Source: Paulownia fortunei (lineage: Eukaryota > Streptophyta > Magnoliopsida > Lamiales > Paulowniaceae). Taken from it: a stretch of 64,000 nucleotides of DNA. The position numbers and the translations under genes are program-made. The stretch is taken from positions 21,276,673 to 21,340,672 of the forward strand of contig CM033115.1 in assembly GCA_019321725.1 (NCBI GenBank). Reading direction: 5' to 3'. How positions within the stretch are numbered: the stretch's first letter is position 1; each line of letters begins with the position of its first letter. The notes under the pieces were generated by a model, which made no database searches, was not told the origin of the DNA, and saw only the letters and a list, made by a program, of their open reading frames with translations. Shown here one piece after another: positions 37,602 to 48,704 of the stretch.

Positions 37602-37712
37602 CGGTGTTGGGGTTGATGTTACCTTTTATAGAAGTTGGGTAAATTTTTAGTGGGCTTGACAAAGGTTAATTGTTGTAAGATGGCCTATTGGGCTACGTTT
37701 AAGGTGTGGGCT
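37594..37712 (-). promoter_or_regulatory. Telo-box plus three site-II elements
   Basis: TAGGGTTT (37594-37601, telo-box on the minus strand) lies next to three TGGGCT site-II motifs at 37651-37656, 37689-37694 and 37707-37712. In plants this combination marks promoters of ribosomal-protein, snoRNA and other growth-linked genes, with site-II elements upstream of the start and the telo-box close to it. The order predicts transcription toward lower coordinates. Confidence 0.55.
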
Positions 37713-39515
37713 TGTATGATGTTGTAGACCGGTTAATTCGGGTCCAGTACGCAAATCTACTATTCATGTCCAACACGAGTGAAAACGTGGACTCCGTGCT
37801 TTCATTTTTCTGTAGTATATAGATAAGTAGAAAATAATTCAAAACATTTTGTTCTTGTTGTTAAGTGGTTTTGATGTCAAATTTTAACACAAGACTTGTC
37901 GTTTTTAATAATTTTTAGAATTTTTATGAGAAAAAATAACAAAATCTATGCATTCATGATTCAATTTTCTTTATTATTGTATTTGACCCGAGTCTTGTCG
38001 AACAGTATTTTTATAATTGAATCGATGATCAAACTGATTTTACTAACGATTAGCGGTTCAATAGGTCGGATCGGTCTAATGAAAATTGATTATATTTTCT
38101 TATTATATTATATAAAATGATAATATAATAAATTAATTGTTATGTAATACATTTTAAATATAAAGATAAGATAAATAACTGGCTGGAAATATATATAACA
38201 AAACACAAAATTCAAATAACCATATAAATATAACAAAATATTAAATTTATTTTTTTAAAAAATAAAAATAAAAATAAAAATCGATTTTGACCAATTAAAC
38301 CAGATTTTTTATTTTATACCCTTAACCGAATCGGACCAACTTTTGATTTTCGTTTGAACCGATCGATCCGATCTGATTTTCAAAACAATGCTGCCGGAGT
38401 TTAATGATAAATTATTTTTCTTAAAAAGATATAACAAAACCATTAGAACTTATCAAGAACATATTAAAGAACTTTTTCACAAAGTTTACTTAAGAAAAAA
38501 AGAGAGAGAGAGAGAGACCCTCACAAGGTGCATGTTGATCAAATGCGAAATTTAAGTGATATTTTAGCTCCATTAAAGCACTTTTGATAGAGTAATTGCA
38601 ACGGTTTTCCTCTAATTGAAAAGAAAAAGTTAAAAGACCAATATAAAGAACATGAGTCGAAGATGGAGCAAGTGCATGCAAATGAAGTGAAAGTTCGTAA
38701 TCAAAACAACCAGAATTTCAGTGGTGAGGAATTTGCCTGAACTAGCATAGACACTATCCACACCAGCAGATATGCATTGTGATTTACAGTTTCAAATATA
38801 TGGGGTCAGCTAATGATCTCCCTTATTTTCATGCAGAAATGCTTCAAGCGCCAACTGGGCAGGCATAGAGATGATACTAAACTTCAACTTCCATGAAGAG
38901 ACTAAAATCAGTTGCTTAATCTCGCAAGTGTGAATAAATTCTACTTACTGTTTTGTCTCCTAATTAACTATGTTTAAAGAAATTTCTGATCAGGATTAAC
39001 AAATCAAGATGAGAAAGACCGGATGTTTTAACTCCATTAGAAACACAACCACCACAATCATGCAGACGTCTTCGAATTATGGCGTTATATTGCATTGTTG
39101 CTGAAGGGCTCAGAGTTCATTTCTGGAGACTTGCAAATCATCTGACTCTGAATCAATGCCAGAGTATTCAATTGATGTCGTAAGTCCTAGTTGAGACAGA
39201 TAACCTGCCAGCATGAGCATTTTCTCTTTTACCATGCACATGAGAACTGGATTGAGAGTCATCTGATGAATATTGGCTACCTCCCGCCATCCTTTTCTCA
39301 TAGAGGAGAATAAGACTAGGAAAATTGAGTTGTCTTACCTACTTCAAGCTTCACTTCTTAAGGTAGACCTGTTCAAATAGTAAAACATAGTGGTTTGGCT
39401 CCTATATGGATTCAACATGAAATCAGTCAGACATTTCACAAGCAAGTGAATAAATTCTCTGAATTTGAGAACATGGTACAAGTAACTACTTACAATTCAA
39501 GACTTCCTCCCATCA
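37713..39515. other. Intergenic region with one copy of a dispersed repeat
   Basis: Holds repeat copy A (38004-38387), a short GA microsatellite near 38501-38517 and the 3' UTR of the lectin kinase gene. No gene was found. Confidence 0.55.
38004..38387. repeat. Dispersed repeat, copy A (second copy near 47944-48377)
   Basis: Starts AGTATTTTTATAATTGAATC and shares long stretches with 47944-48377 in the same order and orientation, for example AAAATGATAATATAATAAA, TTGTTATGTAATACATTTTA and AAATAACCATATAAATATAA. Both copies end near GAACCG/GTCCG-rich sequence. It has no coding capacity and is probably a non-autonomous transposon. Confidence 0.75.
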
Positions 39516-41608
39516 CTAGTTCTTGCTAAAGTGGGTTCTAGGGGTGGACCAAGGGGTGTCATCAGCATTGCCACCAAAACTCGTGATTTCTTCACAGACC
39601 TCTGGTGAAACAGATTGAATCCTCAGAGTAGGCTTCCTTGATGGCAAAACAGGCATTGGAGATTCCCCTCTGAGCATCCGTGCAGCTTCCCTCATTGTCG
39701 GCCTCTTCTCACAGCTGGGATGTGCACAAGAAAGCCCCACCATGAGTGTCCTCTCCATCTCCATCCTGTTAAACTGACCCATCAGGTTAGGATCAGCTGC
39801 CTCAGTGATTATCCCCTTCTCCCACAAGTCCCACACATAATCAGTAATTACAACCCTCACTTCATCAACAGGCCTCCTCCCCGATGACACTTCCAGCACC
39901 ACCACCCCAAAGCTATAAACATCTGTTTTCACGGTTGGAACACCTGAAAATGCATATTCAGGAGCTAGATAACCCATTGTTCCAGCTGGGACAGTGGCAT
40001 ATCTCGTTTTTAAACTATGCCGATACACTTCAGCCAAACCAAAATCACCAAGCTTGGCATTGAACTCAGAATCAAGTAAAATATTGCAAGTTTTCACATC
40101 TCTGTGGATTATTTGGCTTTCACACTCTTCATGTAGGTATATAAGAGCAGAAGCAACTCCACGAATTATGTTCAACCTTCGCTCCCATGTTAGGAACTTG
40201 GTCAAATTGGTCCGATTATGAAGAATTTTGTCCAGGCTTCCATTACACATGTACTCATAAACCAGGACTAGTTCATTCCTCTCACAACACCAGCCTTGTA
40301 GCTGAACCAAGTTCTTATGCCTCAAGCAGCCCACCATGGTCGCAAATTCAGTGTTGAATGGAATGCGTGAAATTGAAGAATCAAATTTATTTTCGTGATT
40401 AAACCTTTTAACTGCCACTGCTCCACAAGAGGGAATGGCCCCTTCATATACTACAGCCGAGGCTCCTTCACCAATAATCTTGTCCTGATTGAATCCATTG
40501 GTGGCTGATTTTATCTCCGTGAGTGATAACATTTTGGGAACCATCCTTCCTCCCTGAAACCTACGCATTTGTCTTTCACTGCATGCTCTTCTAAATCTTC
40601 TCCTCCTCATGAGACACACACAGCCAACTATAATTGCTGCCATTAAAATTATAACTACTGCGAATCCCCCAAAACCAGAGCCAAATTTAGGATCCTTGTA
40701 TTTGATGGATGATAACCAAAGGAAACAAGTTCTCTGTCTGAATCCCCTGGGGAACACATAAAGCAATCCCCTAGTTCAACTATATCCATTGACATTGTGG
40801 AAGGCAGTAATCCAAAAAACGTCTTGAATCGCCACCTTTCAACAATGTAAATGGACGAGCCTTTTCCATTAGACGCAGTGAATCCAACATGCATGAACTC
40901 CTTGAATTGTTTGGATAAATCAATCTGTGCAACAAGAACAGGACTCAGAGGCCTAATCTCCATTGAGTACCCTACCCACACCCTGATCATCTTCTCCGAA
41001 TCTCTGTATTCAATCCATGCCATCATTTCTTTCCCATTCTTAAGATCGACCTCTCTTGAAACTACATCAACAGAAGCCAATGACTTAACCTGATTCACAT
41101 CAATGCCAATATGATTACCGTTAATATCCTCAAGATTGGGATCAAAACTTGTGTCAAATTCTACAGCAAAATAAGAATCTTGATCAGAGGAGGCTTGAAT
41201 TTCCGCAGGGAGGCCCATGTAACCATCGTAAAGACTGAAAGAACTCGTATTTGAAGTGATCAGAAATGCAAAGCCATCGCCGAAGGGGCAAGAATTGGTG
41301 TTAGTGATCGTGAAAGAGAAGCTGCAGGAGAAAGAAGCAGTGGCATTGGCTGAAGGATCGAGAAAGCGAACAGGGTTCACGTAAAATGCTCTTCCGACGC
41401 TGGAAAGAGTGGTGGTTGGGAGTGGAAAGAATGGCTGCAGCGGTGGCTGGGAGGTGCAGTTCTTTTCTTTTGTGAGGTTAATGGAACTGGTGTTCAATAA
41501 AGCGTCGCCAAAGAGAGTGATGTTTGAAGGAAAGATAGGGGTTGAGAAAGATGGGGTGAAGAAGAAGATGGAAAGAGCAAAGAATATTTTGACAGAAGAT
41601 GGATACAT
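39516..41608 (-). CDS. LECRK-S.6-like: L-type lectin-domain receptor-like kinase (LecRK S.6-like), split by a one-base frameshift
   Basis: A plasma-membrane receptor kinase. ATG at 41608 begins a clear signal peptide (MYPSSVKIFFALSIFFF); an upstream in-frame Met at 41794 would bury it, so 41608 is preferred. The legume-lectin domain follows, with SSVGRAFYVNPVRF, FAVEFDTSFDPNL and DINGNHIGIDVNQV. The frame then reads RILNLALVLG and is lost, while GFAVVIILMAAIIVGC (membrane segment) continues in another frame. One extra G in the run at 40666-40670 would restore continuity, giving about 697 residues, normal for the intronless LecRKs. The kinase has GEGASAVVYEG, VAVKRF, HRDVKTCNILL, DFG and APE, so it is an RD kinase with all key residues. 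The ending PMPVLPSRKP supports an S.6-type assignment. Ligand unknown. Confidence 0.88.
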
Positions 41609-42163
41609 TCTTGAAATTTGATGTGTTCTCCAGGCTTTTGGGGTGATGAGGTTAGGTAAAAAGCAAGAATTTTCTGCATAGGCTTCTTGAATGAATTCAA
41701 AAGGCAGTGGTTTTGAGAGATTAGTAGGAGTTTTCTTTATTGTTTTTTGTTTGGTTTGATTTGATTCATGAAGGGTTTTCGAGGGGTTTGTCATTTGTTT
41801 TTCCTCTATCTATAACAAAAATCAAGATTTACAGGTTTAGCTTTGCAGAGGGCCGGATGGAGGTTTCCCGGGCAAAGTTGATTCCCAAATTAATTTACTA
41901 AAGTTTGTAATATACTTGTTACTTACTGTGGCCTTAATTCCCAATTTACTTCTATGCATAATAGTCCAGTCTCATTAATAAAGAGGAATTTTTTAACAAA
42001 TATCGACCATTTTGCCCTAGCGGTTTAATTAAATCAGGGGAGTCACCTGTAAATATCTGAAAGTATTAGTTTGCATTTGTAATTTTGCAAGACTTCAGAG
42101 GCATCAAAATCCTAAAGGAACATCAAACCCGAAGCTGAACGGTGTATTAACATAACAGAGAAT
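41609..42163. promoter_or_regulatory. Divergent promoter region between lectin kinase and RZ-1A genes
   Basis: About 550 bp separate the two leaders, so regulatory sequence may be shared. The plus-strand side has a telo-box; the minus-strand side shows pyrimidine/A-rich leader sequence. No other motif is clear. Confidence 0.4.
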
Positions 42164-42171
42164 TAGGGTTT
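42164..42171 (+). promoter_or_regulatory. Telo-box in the RZ-1A 5' region
   Basis: TAGGGTTT just before a likely non-coding first exon. Such elements mark growth-linked plant genes, including RNA-binding proteins. Confidence 0.4.
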
Positions 42172-43554
42172 AACGAATCAAAAGCGTCAAAGACAAGCTG
42201 CTCATCCGAGTGTGTTACAGTCTATTCAAGCTTCGCAGGTTTAATATTTCTCTATATTATCAATTTTTTTTTTTATTTTAGCGCACGTAGACATTTTTTT
42301 TTTTGTAGTAGACTTCAATGCTTTTTCTTGCTTTCCTTTTTCTCCATATTTCTGGGCGTTATTTAATTGCATTTTTGTTCTCTTTTAGCTGAGTTTTATT
42401 GTTTTGTAAATTAATTGTTTTTCCTTTTTGTAAATTAGTTAGATAATTTAACTTCCCACGACAATAAGAGCGCTTTGATTCAAGACTGCTTTTTAGCTTT
42501 GAATTTTGAAATGATTGTGCAGAATTTGTACTACTCTGTTTCTCAACGTCACGTTAATACAACTAGTTTATAGGTCAATTATTGCGCGTGCTCAGTGATA
42601 TAGGCTTCTGATTTTGAACATTTCGATGGGATTTTTTTTTCCCTTTTTGTGAATTTTGATGTATTTGCTACAAGATTTATGCACATTGTAAATCCATCTA
42701 ATGGAGTCGGGGGTGGGAGTAATTTATCATTCTGTTTTGATTGAGGTATCTATAATCTATAATTTGGATAAAACCTACTGGAGGTGGGATCAAGCCTATG
42801 GTTGAATGCGACTTGGTAATGGGGGATACCTGATAGATTAAATTCTGTCAGCTGGACTCTTTTTTTTTCCCTTTTTATTATTGCTCTTTAACTGTTTGGA
42901 ATATTTCTTTGGAGGAAAAAAATTATGGAAGGCTCTCTAGTTGTGGTATTTTTTGTTTGTCATGCCTAGAAAAGATGGTCTGCAACCCTGGGTGCAAGTT
43001 AGTCCTTTCCCCAGGGTTGGTACTCAAGCTGCAATCCTGATATATTTCATAGTTATAGTGGCATATGGCCAGGTAGTTGCACAAGCTTAATAGTCAATGT
43101 AGCAAGTAAGTCTTACTTTGATAGCTATAGGATCTTATTGTGGTGGCATAATAGTAATTATTCGTTGTATGAATGAAAAAAGGTGAATTTCTTCCAGTTT
43201 TGTTAACGCTTTTGTGCACTGAATTATACGTACAACTAATTTTGTTGCTATGTGGATCCAAATTTCTTCATATTTTATTGCATCTTTTATTTTCTTCTAG
43301 TCCTGTGAAAAAAGGACCCAATAAGTTTTGATGGGATCTACCCACTGATAAGTTATCATGTTCTGTGGGACATCAAGAAATGAGGGGGAGAGGGAGGGAG
43401 AGCTTGTTTTTGGTTTAAGTGCATAAGAATTTAATTATTTCTCATGAGCAACTGGAAATTGTATATTGGATCTTTACCTTTTTAGTTTAGCTGAACTTGT
43501 TATGCTTGGCAGTGTCAGGACATTTTATTCTTTTGTTTTCCTGCACAGTTGATT
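42172..43554 (+). other. Non-coding first exon and 5' UTR intron of the RZ-1A gene
   Basis: A probable leader exon ends at CTTCGCAG (42238). A donor GTTTAA follows, and the acceptor CTGCACAG (43548) lies six bases before the ATG at 43555. The 1.3-kb T-rich intron has no coding features. Long 5' UTR introns are common in this gene class and often raise expression. Confidence 0.55.
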
Positions 43555-44871
43555 ATGGCAGAAAAAGACGAGTATCAGTGCTTTGTTGGGAATCTGTCAT
43601 GGGCAACATCAGACAGAGGTTTAAAACAGGCATTTGAAAAGTTTGGCCATCTTGTGGAGGCAAAGGTGTAATAAGCTAAGCAATCTGACTAAATTCTTAT
43701 TTGCTTTTGTAAATTGAGGCTTTTATTGTCTATCAAGATGGTTGATTGATATTATTTATTTCTACATATATTGATTGTTAGTTTTGAATTGCCATGTTCT
43801 CTTTCACTCTATCTTGCAATAGATGTTCGTTTTTTGTTTATTTTTAAATCTTTTGTTTTAACAATCCTAACTTTTTTCAAGAGTTTTCCTTGAAACATCA
43901 TTGAGTAGGTTTTAGTGTTACCTAGAAGATTTTGGCTTTACTTATCAATATTGACCTGGATTTTCCTCCATTTTTTAAGTTCTAAAATCTGCTTTTTCTT
44001 GAGTGCTGGATGCAGGAAAATGGGATTTTTTGTTTTCTCTGTTCATGCCAGAGATTAAGTAGTCTGACCAATATACATTTGGAGTGGGAGGAAAAGAAAG
44101 TGTACAAGGGGTGGTGATTATTGACATGAATGTTAAATATAGCGACACCTGAAGTTCTTCTATGTGTGTATGTGGAAAGAGGTTGTCTTGGAAAGATTGC
44201 ATTCAGTTAATTGGTGTGTGAGTGAGCTGGAGTGATGATGCATCATCTTAAGGTTTATCATTCTATTTCCTACATGATATGTCACCTATTAGGATATTGA
44301 TGTTGCTTGGGCTAGTAAGCAATTAAACTGTGTGCCTTTTGTTTTTTTTCCCCAGGTTGTAGTTGACAAGTTTTCTGGTCGCTCTCGTGGTTTTGGCTTT
44401 GTTTCCTTTGATGAAGAGAGAGCTATGGAAGAAGCTATTGAGGCAATGAATGGAATGGATTTGGATGGAAGATCCATTACCGTTGATAGAGCTCAGCCAA
44501 ACCAAGGTCGCGGTAGTGACCGAGATGGGGATCGAGACCGGGATCGTGAAAGGGGCCGTGATCGTGATAGGGGCAGGAGCCGTGACTATGGGGGTGGTGG
44601 CCGTGGATCTGGTGGGGACTGTTTCAAATGTGGAAAGCCTGGGCATTTTGCTAGGGAATGTCCCTCTGGAGAAGGGTCAAGAGGAAGCAGATATGGTGGA
44701 AGGGATGACAGATATGGAGGTGGCAGTCGCTATGGTCCTGATCGTAGTGGTGATAGGTATGGTGGACGCAGTAGAGATTCTGGTAGTCATGGTGGATCAG
44801 GAAATGATAAGTATAGTCGCGATCGTTCAGGTCCATATGAGCGGCCTGCATCAGGTGGCTTTCGTTCATGA
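43555..44871 (+). CDS. RZ1A-like: Glycine-rich RNA-binding protein with zinc knuckle, RZ-1A type
   Basis: A nuclear RNA-binding protein acting in splicing and cold response in Arabidopsis. Two coding exons, 43555-43665 and 44356-44871, give 208 residues. The RRM spans residues 1 to about 82, with RNP2 (CFVGNL) and RNP1 (SRGFGFVSF), the latter crossing near the exon junction. An Arg/Asp/Gly-rich stretch follows ([14 protein letters not shown]), then a single CCHC knuckle, [14 protein letters not shown] (C-x2-C-x4-H-x4-C complete), and a Gly/Tyr/Arg/Ser tail ending at TGA 44869-44871. The tail is somewhat shorter than in Arabidopsis RZ-1a. The retained-intron stretch before 44356 has stop codons, so the 690-bp intron must be removed. 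The identification is firm. Confidence 0.93.
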
Positions 44872-46192
44872 TGAGCATGCGACAAACTTTTGGCATGTAA
44901 GACTAATACTTCAAATATTTCATACCCCTCCCTTGTTAATTTATGGGTTAAATACTCCACATTGTTTTTATGGTCCAGCAGCTCTAATGAGAGTTTGACG
45001 GTGTGGAGGGATTCAGCTGAAGTACGTTTTTTTGCCAGATGACATATGCACATGATTGCAATGCTATTGCGTTATGGATCTTTTTAATTTTTGGGATGTT
45101 GCCGTAATTTCGTAATTAAAGGATTAGTTTCTGCATTTTGCTCAACTTTCTAGCTTATCAGTACTGATCTAAATAACAGTTGATGAACTAATTACCATGT
45201 GATCTTATGAATGACTTGATACTTGTGAAGAGTTTCTTCTCCTCTACGGAATTTGCAGAGTATTGCTTTATGGCTCCTGTTATGTGCAGACATGGATGAA
45301 ACTTTGCCTTTGGCTTTGTCGAAGTACATAAGATACACACAACTAGAAATGTGAACCCAAGTTGTTCACTGAAATTACGGTATGCATCTATCTACTCAAC
45401 GCCCTAATTGTGAATATTTTGAAGTGGATAGTTTTCTGATATACTCAATTGTCTATCAACGATATAAAAAACCGAGTGGTGTAACAACACCAATGTAGAA
45501 CAAGGATTCACAATTGAAACTCCTTTTGCTTAATTGATCGATAAACTTGAATGTGAATCAATCTTTGTGAAAATGGGACCAAAAATATAATTTAAGTTTT
45601 GGCAATCATCCAACTCTATGATGTGAGCATGGTGTCATTTTAGTATTTCAAGAAATACATTATTATCGCAAATCTATAACTGTTCTCTGTTATGTATAAT
45701 CCATTGTAAAAAAATATTTGTGGTCTTATTAGAAACAACAAACATTACATTTAAGAAACTTACAATTCTATAGAGAAACTAGCGCTGAAAAATAAATAAA
45801 CTGCTCGATTCAAGATTGAATGAACTTTGTTAACTTTTGCCATTTGATGAACACCCAATGTAGCCATCCACAATTTATATTTTATATAATATTTGGAATT
45901 AATCATATATATATGACGTATATGTGTTATATACAATACAAAATATAAAATATTTATATTTTATACATGTGTTATATGCGATACAAAATGCAACACAAAA
46001 TTGCAACATAATATCCGAATTGAACATTATATTTATTTGGACAATGTCAACAAAACAAACCCCCTTTACCAACCCTAAAAACAGTATTTTCAACTGCACT
46101 CATCACCTTCCATCATATCAAATCCCCCACATCCCTTCCTTCCTCTCTCCATTTTTCAATCCTGTGCTTCTTCTCTTTTCTTGCCTTCTGAG
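44872..46192. other. Spacer between RZ-1A and the IDA-like gene
   Basis: Contains the RZ-1A 3' UTR and the IDA-like promoter. Several TATA-like stretches occur (for example around 45875-45892 and 46027-46034), none decisive. Short tandem-like ATATTTATATT sequences near 45930-45965 are low complexity. Confidence 0.5.
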
Positions 46193-46423
46193 ATGCCCAA
46201 AAGACCTAATATTATACCTATTTTACTCGTTCTTATATGCATATTTCTTTCTGGTCATGCAAATACAGCTAGCCATACACAATTTCACAAGATTAAGCCC
46301 AAAACTCACACTTCTCCGCACATTTTCTTTGGGGCTTTGCCGAAAGGAGTGCCTATACCACCTTCCGGCCCTTCCCAGAGGCACAATGACGTCGGGTTGC
46401 AGGGCGGAGACGGGCCGCCTTGA
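46193..46423 (+). CDS. IDL: IDA-like secreted signalling peptide precursor
   Basis: A 76-residue single-exon precursor, with ATG at 46193 and TGA at 46421-46423. It starts with a signal peptide (MPKRPNIIPILLVLICIFLS, cleavage likely near HANTA), followed by a variable basic region. It then carries the conserved block FFGALPKGVPIPPSGPSQRH plus N, where the mature 12-residue signal is PIPPSGPSQRHN, followed by a short tail DVGLQGGDGPP. INFLORESCENCE DEFICIENT IN ABSCISSION and its relatives use this EPIP block to activate HAESA/HSL receptor kinases during organ abscission, lateral-root emergence and stress. The Arg-His-Asn end needed for receptor docking is intact. The peptide has Gly and Gln where IDA itself has Ala and Lys. 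Very small genes like this are often missed by annotation. Confidence 0.9.
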   Translation: MPKRPNIIPILLVLICIFLSGHANTASHTQFHKIKPKTHTSPHIFFGALPKGVPIPPSGPSQRHNDVGLQGGDGPP

Positions 46424-46754
46424 AGGCATTCATTTACAGCAAAAAATGCTTGTAACTAAGCATGCTTCCTCAGTCTCTTCTTCTTCAAGTGTGGAAATTA
46501 TTAAAGGAAAGGATCAGATTCAGAGGGTGCTTGCTCTACGTACATGTGAGTGATCTTTAAGGTGAATTTGAAAACTAATAGTTTTCGGGTAAAAACACAT
46601 AGTTAGCCTCATAAATATAGAGTTTTCGGTACTATGTGTAGAAGCACAAAACAAATATAGAATAACATTTTTCAAAGCCCTTTTTAAGGTCTTCGTTGTT
46701 TGAGATCATTTTGAGATTAGCAAAAGATTAGTCCATCATTGATGTATCAATTGT

Positions 46755-46872
46755 ATGCTTTGAAATGAGAAGTGATTGTGATTGCGAATTCTATATATAT
46801 ATATATATATATGCTTTGAAATGAGAAGTGATTGTGATTGCGAATTCTATATATATATATATATATATATAT
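46755..46872. repeat. Two-copy tandem duplication, 56-bp unit, with TA microsatellite
   Basis: ATGCTTTGAAATGAGAAGTG and the rest of the unit, ending in a TA run, occur at 46755-46810 and again from 46811. The copies are identical apart from the length of the TA tract. Confidence 0.9.
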
Positions 46873-47943
46873 CTTTTGGAGAAATTTATGGTAAGTTTTC
46901 ATTTCTACGTTGTTGCATGAAAAGTTGTCAATTCTCTTTCAAAGATAATACCTTTTTTTGTGTGTTTCATTCATATCCTATGTTGTAAATTGGTATTTCA
47001 TCACCTCATATAATATTTATGGATGTACTATAACAATTTCTAGCTCGTCTCGATACTCCTCGTACAAACTTGGTTTTCATGTTTCGGTTAAATTCATTAA
47101 ATGCGTTAGCTGTACTTAAACATAAAATATTTTTGTAGTAGTAGTATTAAAAAAAAAAAATTATTTCTTGAACAGAATCCTTAGGGTTTTCCTCAACTCT
47201 AAAACATCTTCTTCAAGTAAAATAATTAAAAGGATACGATAAGATAAAATAGGTAAAAATTTAGTCAGAAAAGTGAAAGTTTGATTACTATTAGGTGAGA
47301 TCATAGTAGCTATATTTTCTTCGTCGGCAAAACCCTTTATTTTCAAACATGCTACCAAATTCGAAACTACTGTAAAAATAATTGTCTAGTTTAAGTCAAC
47401 AAATAAGAAGCTGATGAGAGATTTGCAATTATATACATGCAATAAAGTCAAAGGTCGTTAAATAAAAAAATTGAAATTCTAGATGTCGTTGGTTTTTGTA
47501 TACAAGTCAAATATACTCATAATATAAAGCTACTGCGGGGTATTCCTGTCATTTAATTAATTAACTATAGGGAGATTTTGATAAGTCAAAACTTCTCTCT
47601 TGCCTCTCGTAACAATACTATTTTATGTCACAATCTCACTGTTGCTTCAAATAACCTCCCAATAACCTTCTTCCCATTTTCTTAAGATTTACATAATTGT
47701 ATAAAATTTATATAGATGCTTGTATGAAATTGGATTGGACATACACTAGAATTGCAGATCAAATTCAGAGTTTAAGTGGACTGGACCTACCAATGTAACC
47801 TAGCTCCGATGGCGAAGGTTGATATTCAAGTCCACGGGAATTGTGCGTGTAAATTGAATTTCATATTAGTTTCATCGTTGTATTTGTGAAGTTATTGATG
47901 CACATCTAAATTTAAAAAACTTATAAAAAATATAGGCTAAAAT

Positions 47944-48377
47944 AGTATTTTTATAATTGAATCGATGATGATATCGATCATGCTATTGATTGGAGGTTCA
48001 ACAAGTCGAAGCAGTTGAACCGTCGGTCGGACCGATCTAATAAAAATTAATTATATTTTTTTTATTATATATATAAAATGATAATATAATAAACTAATTG
48101 TTATGTAATACATTTTAAATGTAAAAAAAATAACTAGATAAAAGAAATCTAACAAAATACAAAATCCAAATAACCATATAAATATAACAAAATATCAAAT
48201 TTAAACTTTTTAAAAAAATAATAAAAATAAAAAATAAAAAATCAAATCAAATCAAAATCGCTCAAACTAGTTTTAGCCAGTTTGCCTGGTCAAACTAAAA
48301 ATCCAGTTATATAAGTCTAATCGACCGAACCGACCTTTGGTGTTCGATTGAACCGGCTGGTCCGTTTTACAAAAAAT
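47944..48377. repeat. Dispersed repeat, copy B (second copy near 38004-38387)
   Basis: Same orientation and order of shared blocks as copy A, about 10 kb away, with indels mainly in A-runs. It ends with GAACCGGCTGGTCCG, comparable to the GAACCGATCGATCCG of copy A. It lies just beyond the PRAF 3' end. Confidence 0.75.
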
Positions 48378-48704
48378 TGGGCTAAGGTATAGGGTAGTGA
48401 ACAGTAAAACTACTTGCTGAGGGAGTTGGGTTACAAGAAAACAGAGCACAAAAACTTTGTGGCGTCAATGGAATTATGAAAACTGAACATTATATACACA
48501 CTACAATAAACAACTTAAAGCAGTGGATGCCCTCCAAGATGAAAATGGAAGGAAACAAATTTAAAAAATTAATAAAAAAAGAGGGTAAGAAATGGGAGAA
48601 AAAAGGGCCAAAAAAAAAAATCAGACATTGGTTTTCTCCTATTGCTCTGACATACTACATTAAGCATCTTAGATGGACAACTTTTTCGATATCATGTGTT
48701 TTAC

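Larger units (their letters stand above)
46424..48704. other. Spacer between IDA-like and PRAF genes
   Basis: Contains the IDA-like 3' UTR, a 56-bp tandem duplication (46755-46872), repeat copy B (47944-48377) and the PRAF 3' UTR. No gene is supported. Confidence 0.55.

Noticed and set aside
41609..41794. Upstream in-frame Met (41794) as start of the lectin kinase
   Set aside because: It would add 62 residues before a clear signal peptide; the Met at 41608 places the hydrophobic leader at the N-terminus as in the family.
44450..44998. 182-codon plus-strand frame over the RZ-1A glycine-rich region
   Set aside because: Alternative frame of the repetitive Arg/Gly codons; the RRM and zinc-knuckle frame is the true one.
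45924..46553. 209-codon frame overlapping the IDA-like gene
   Set aside because: No domain or signal; the overlapping 76-residue frame has a signal peptide and the exact EPIP motif.
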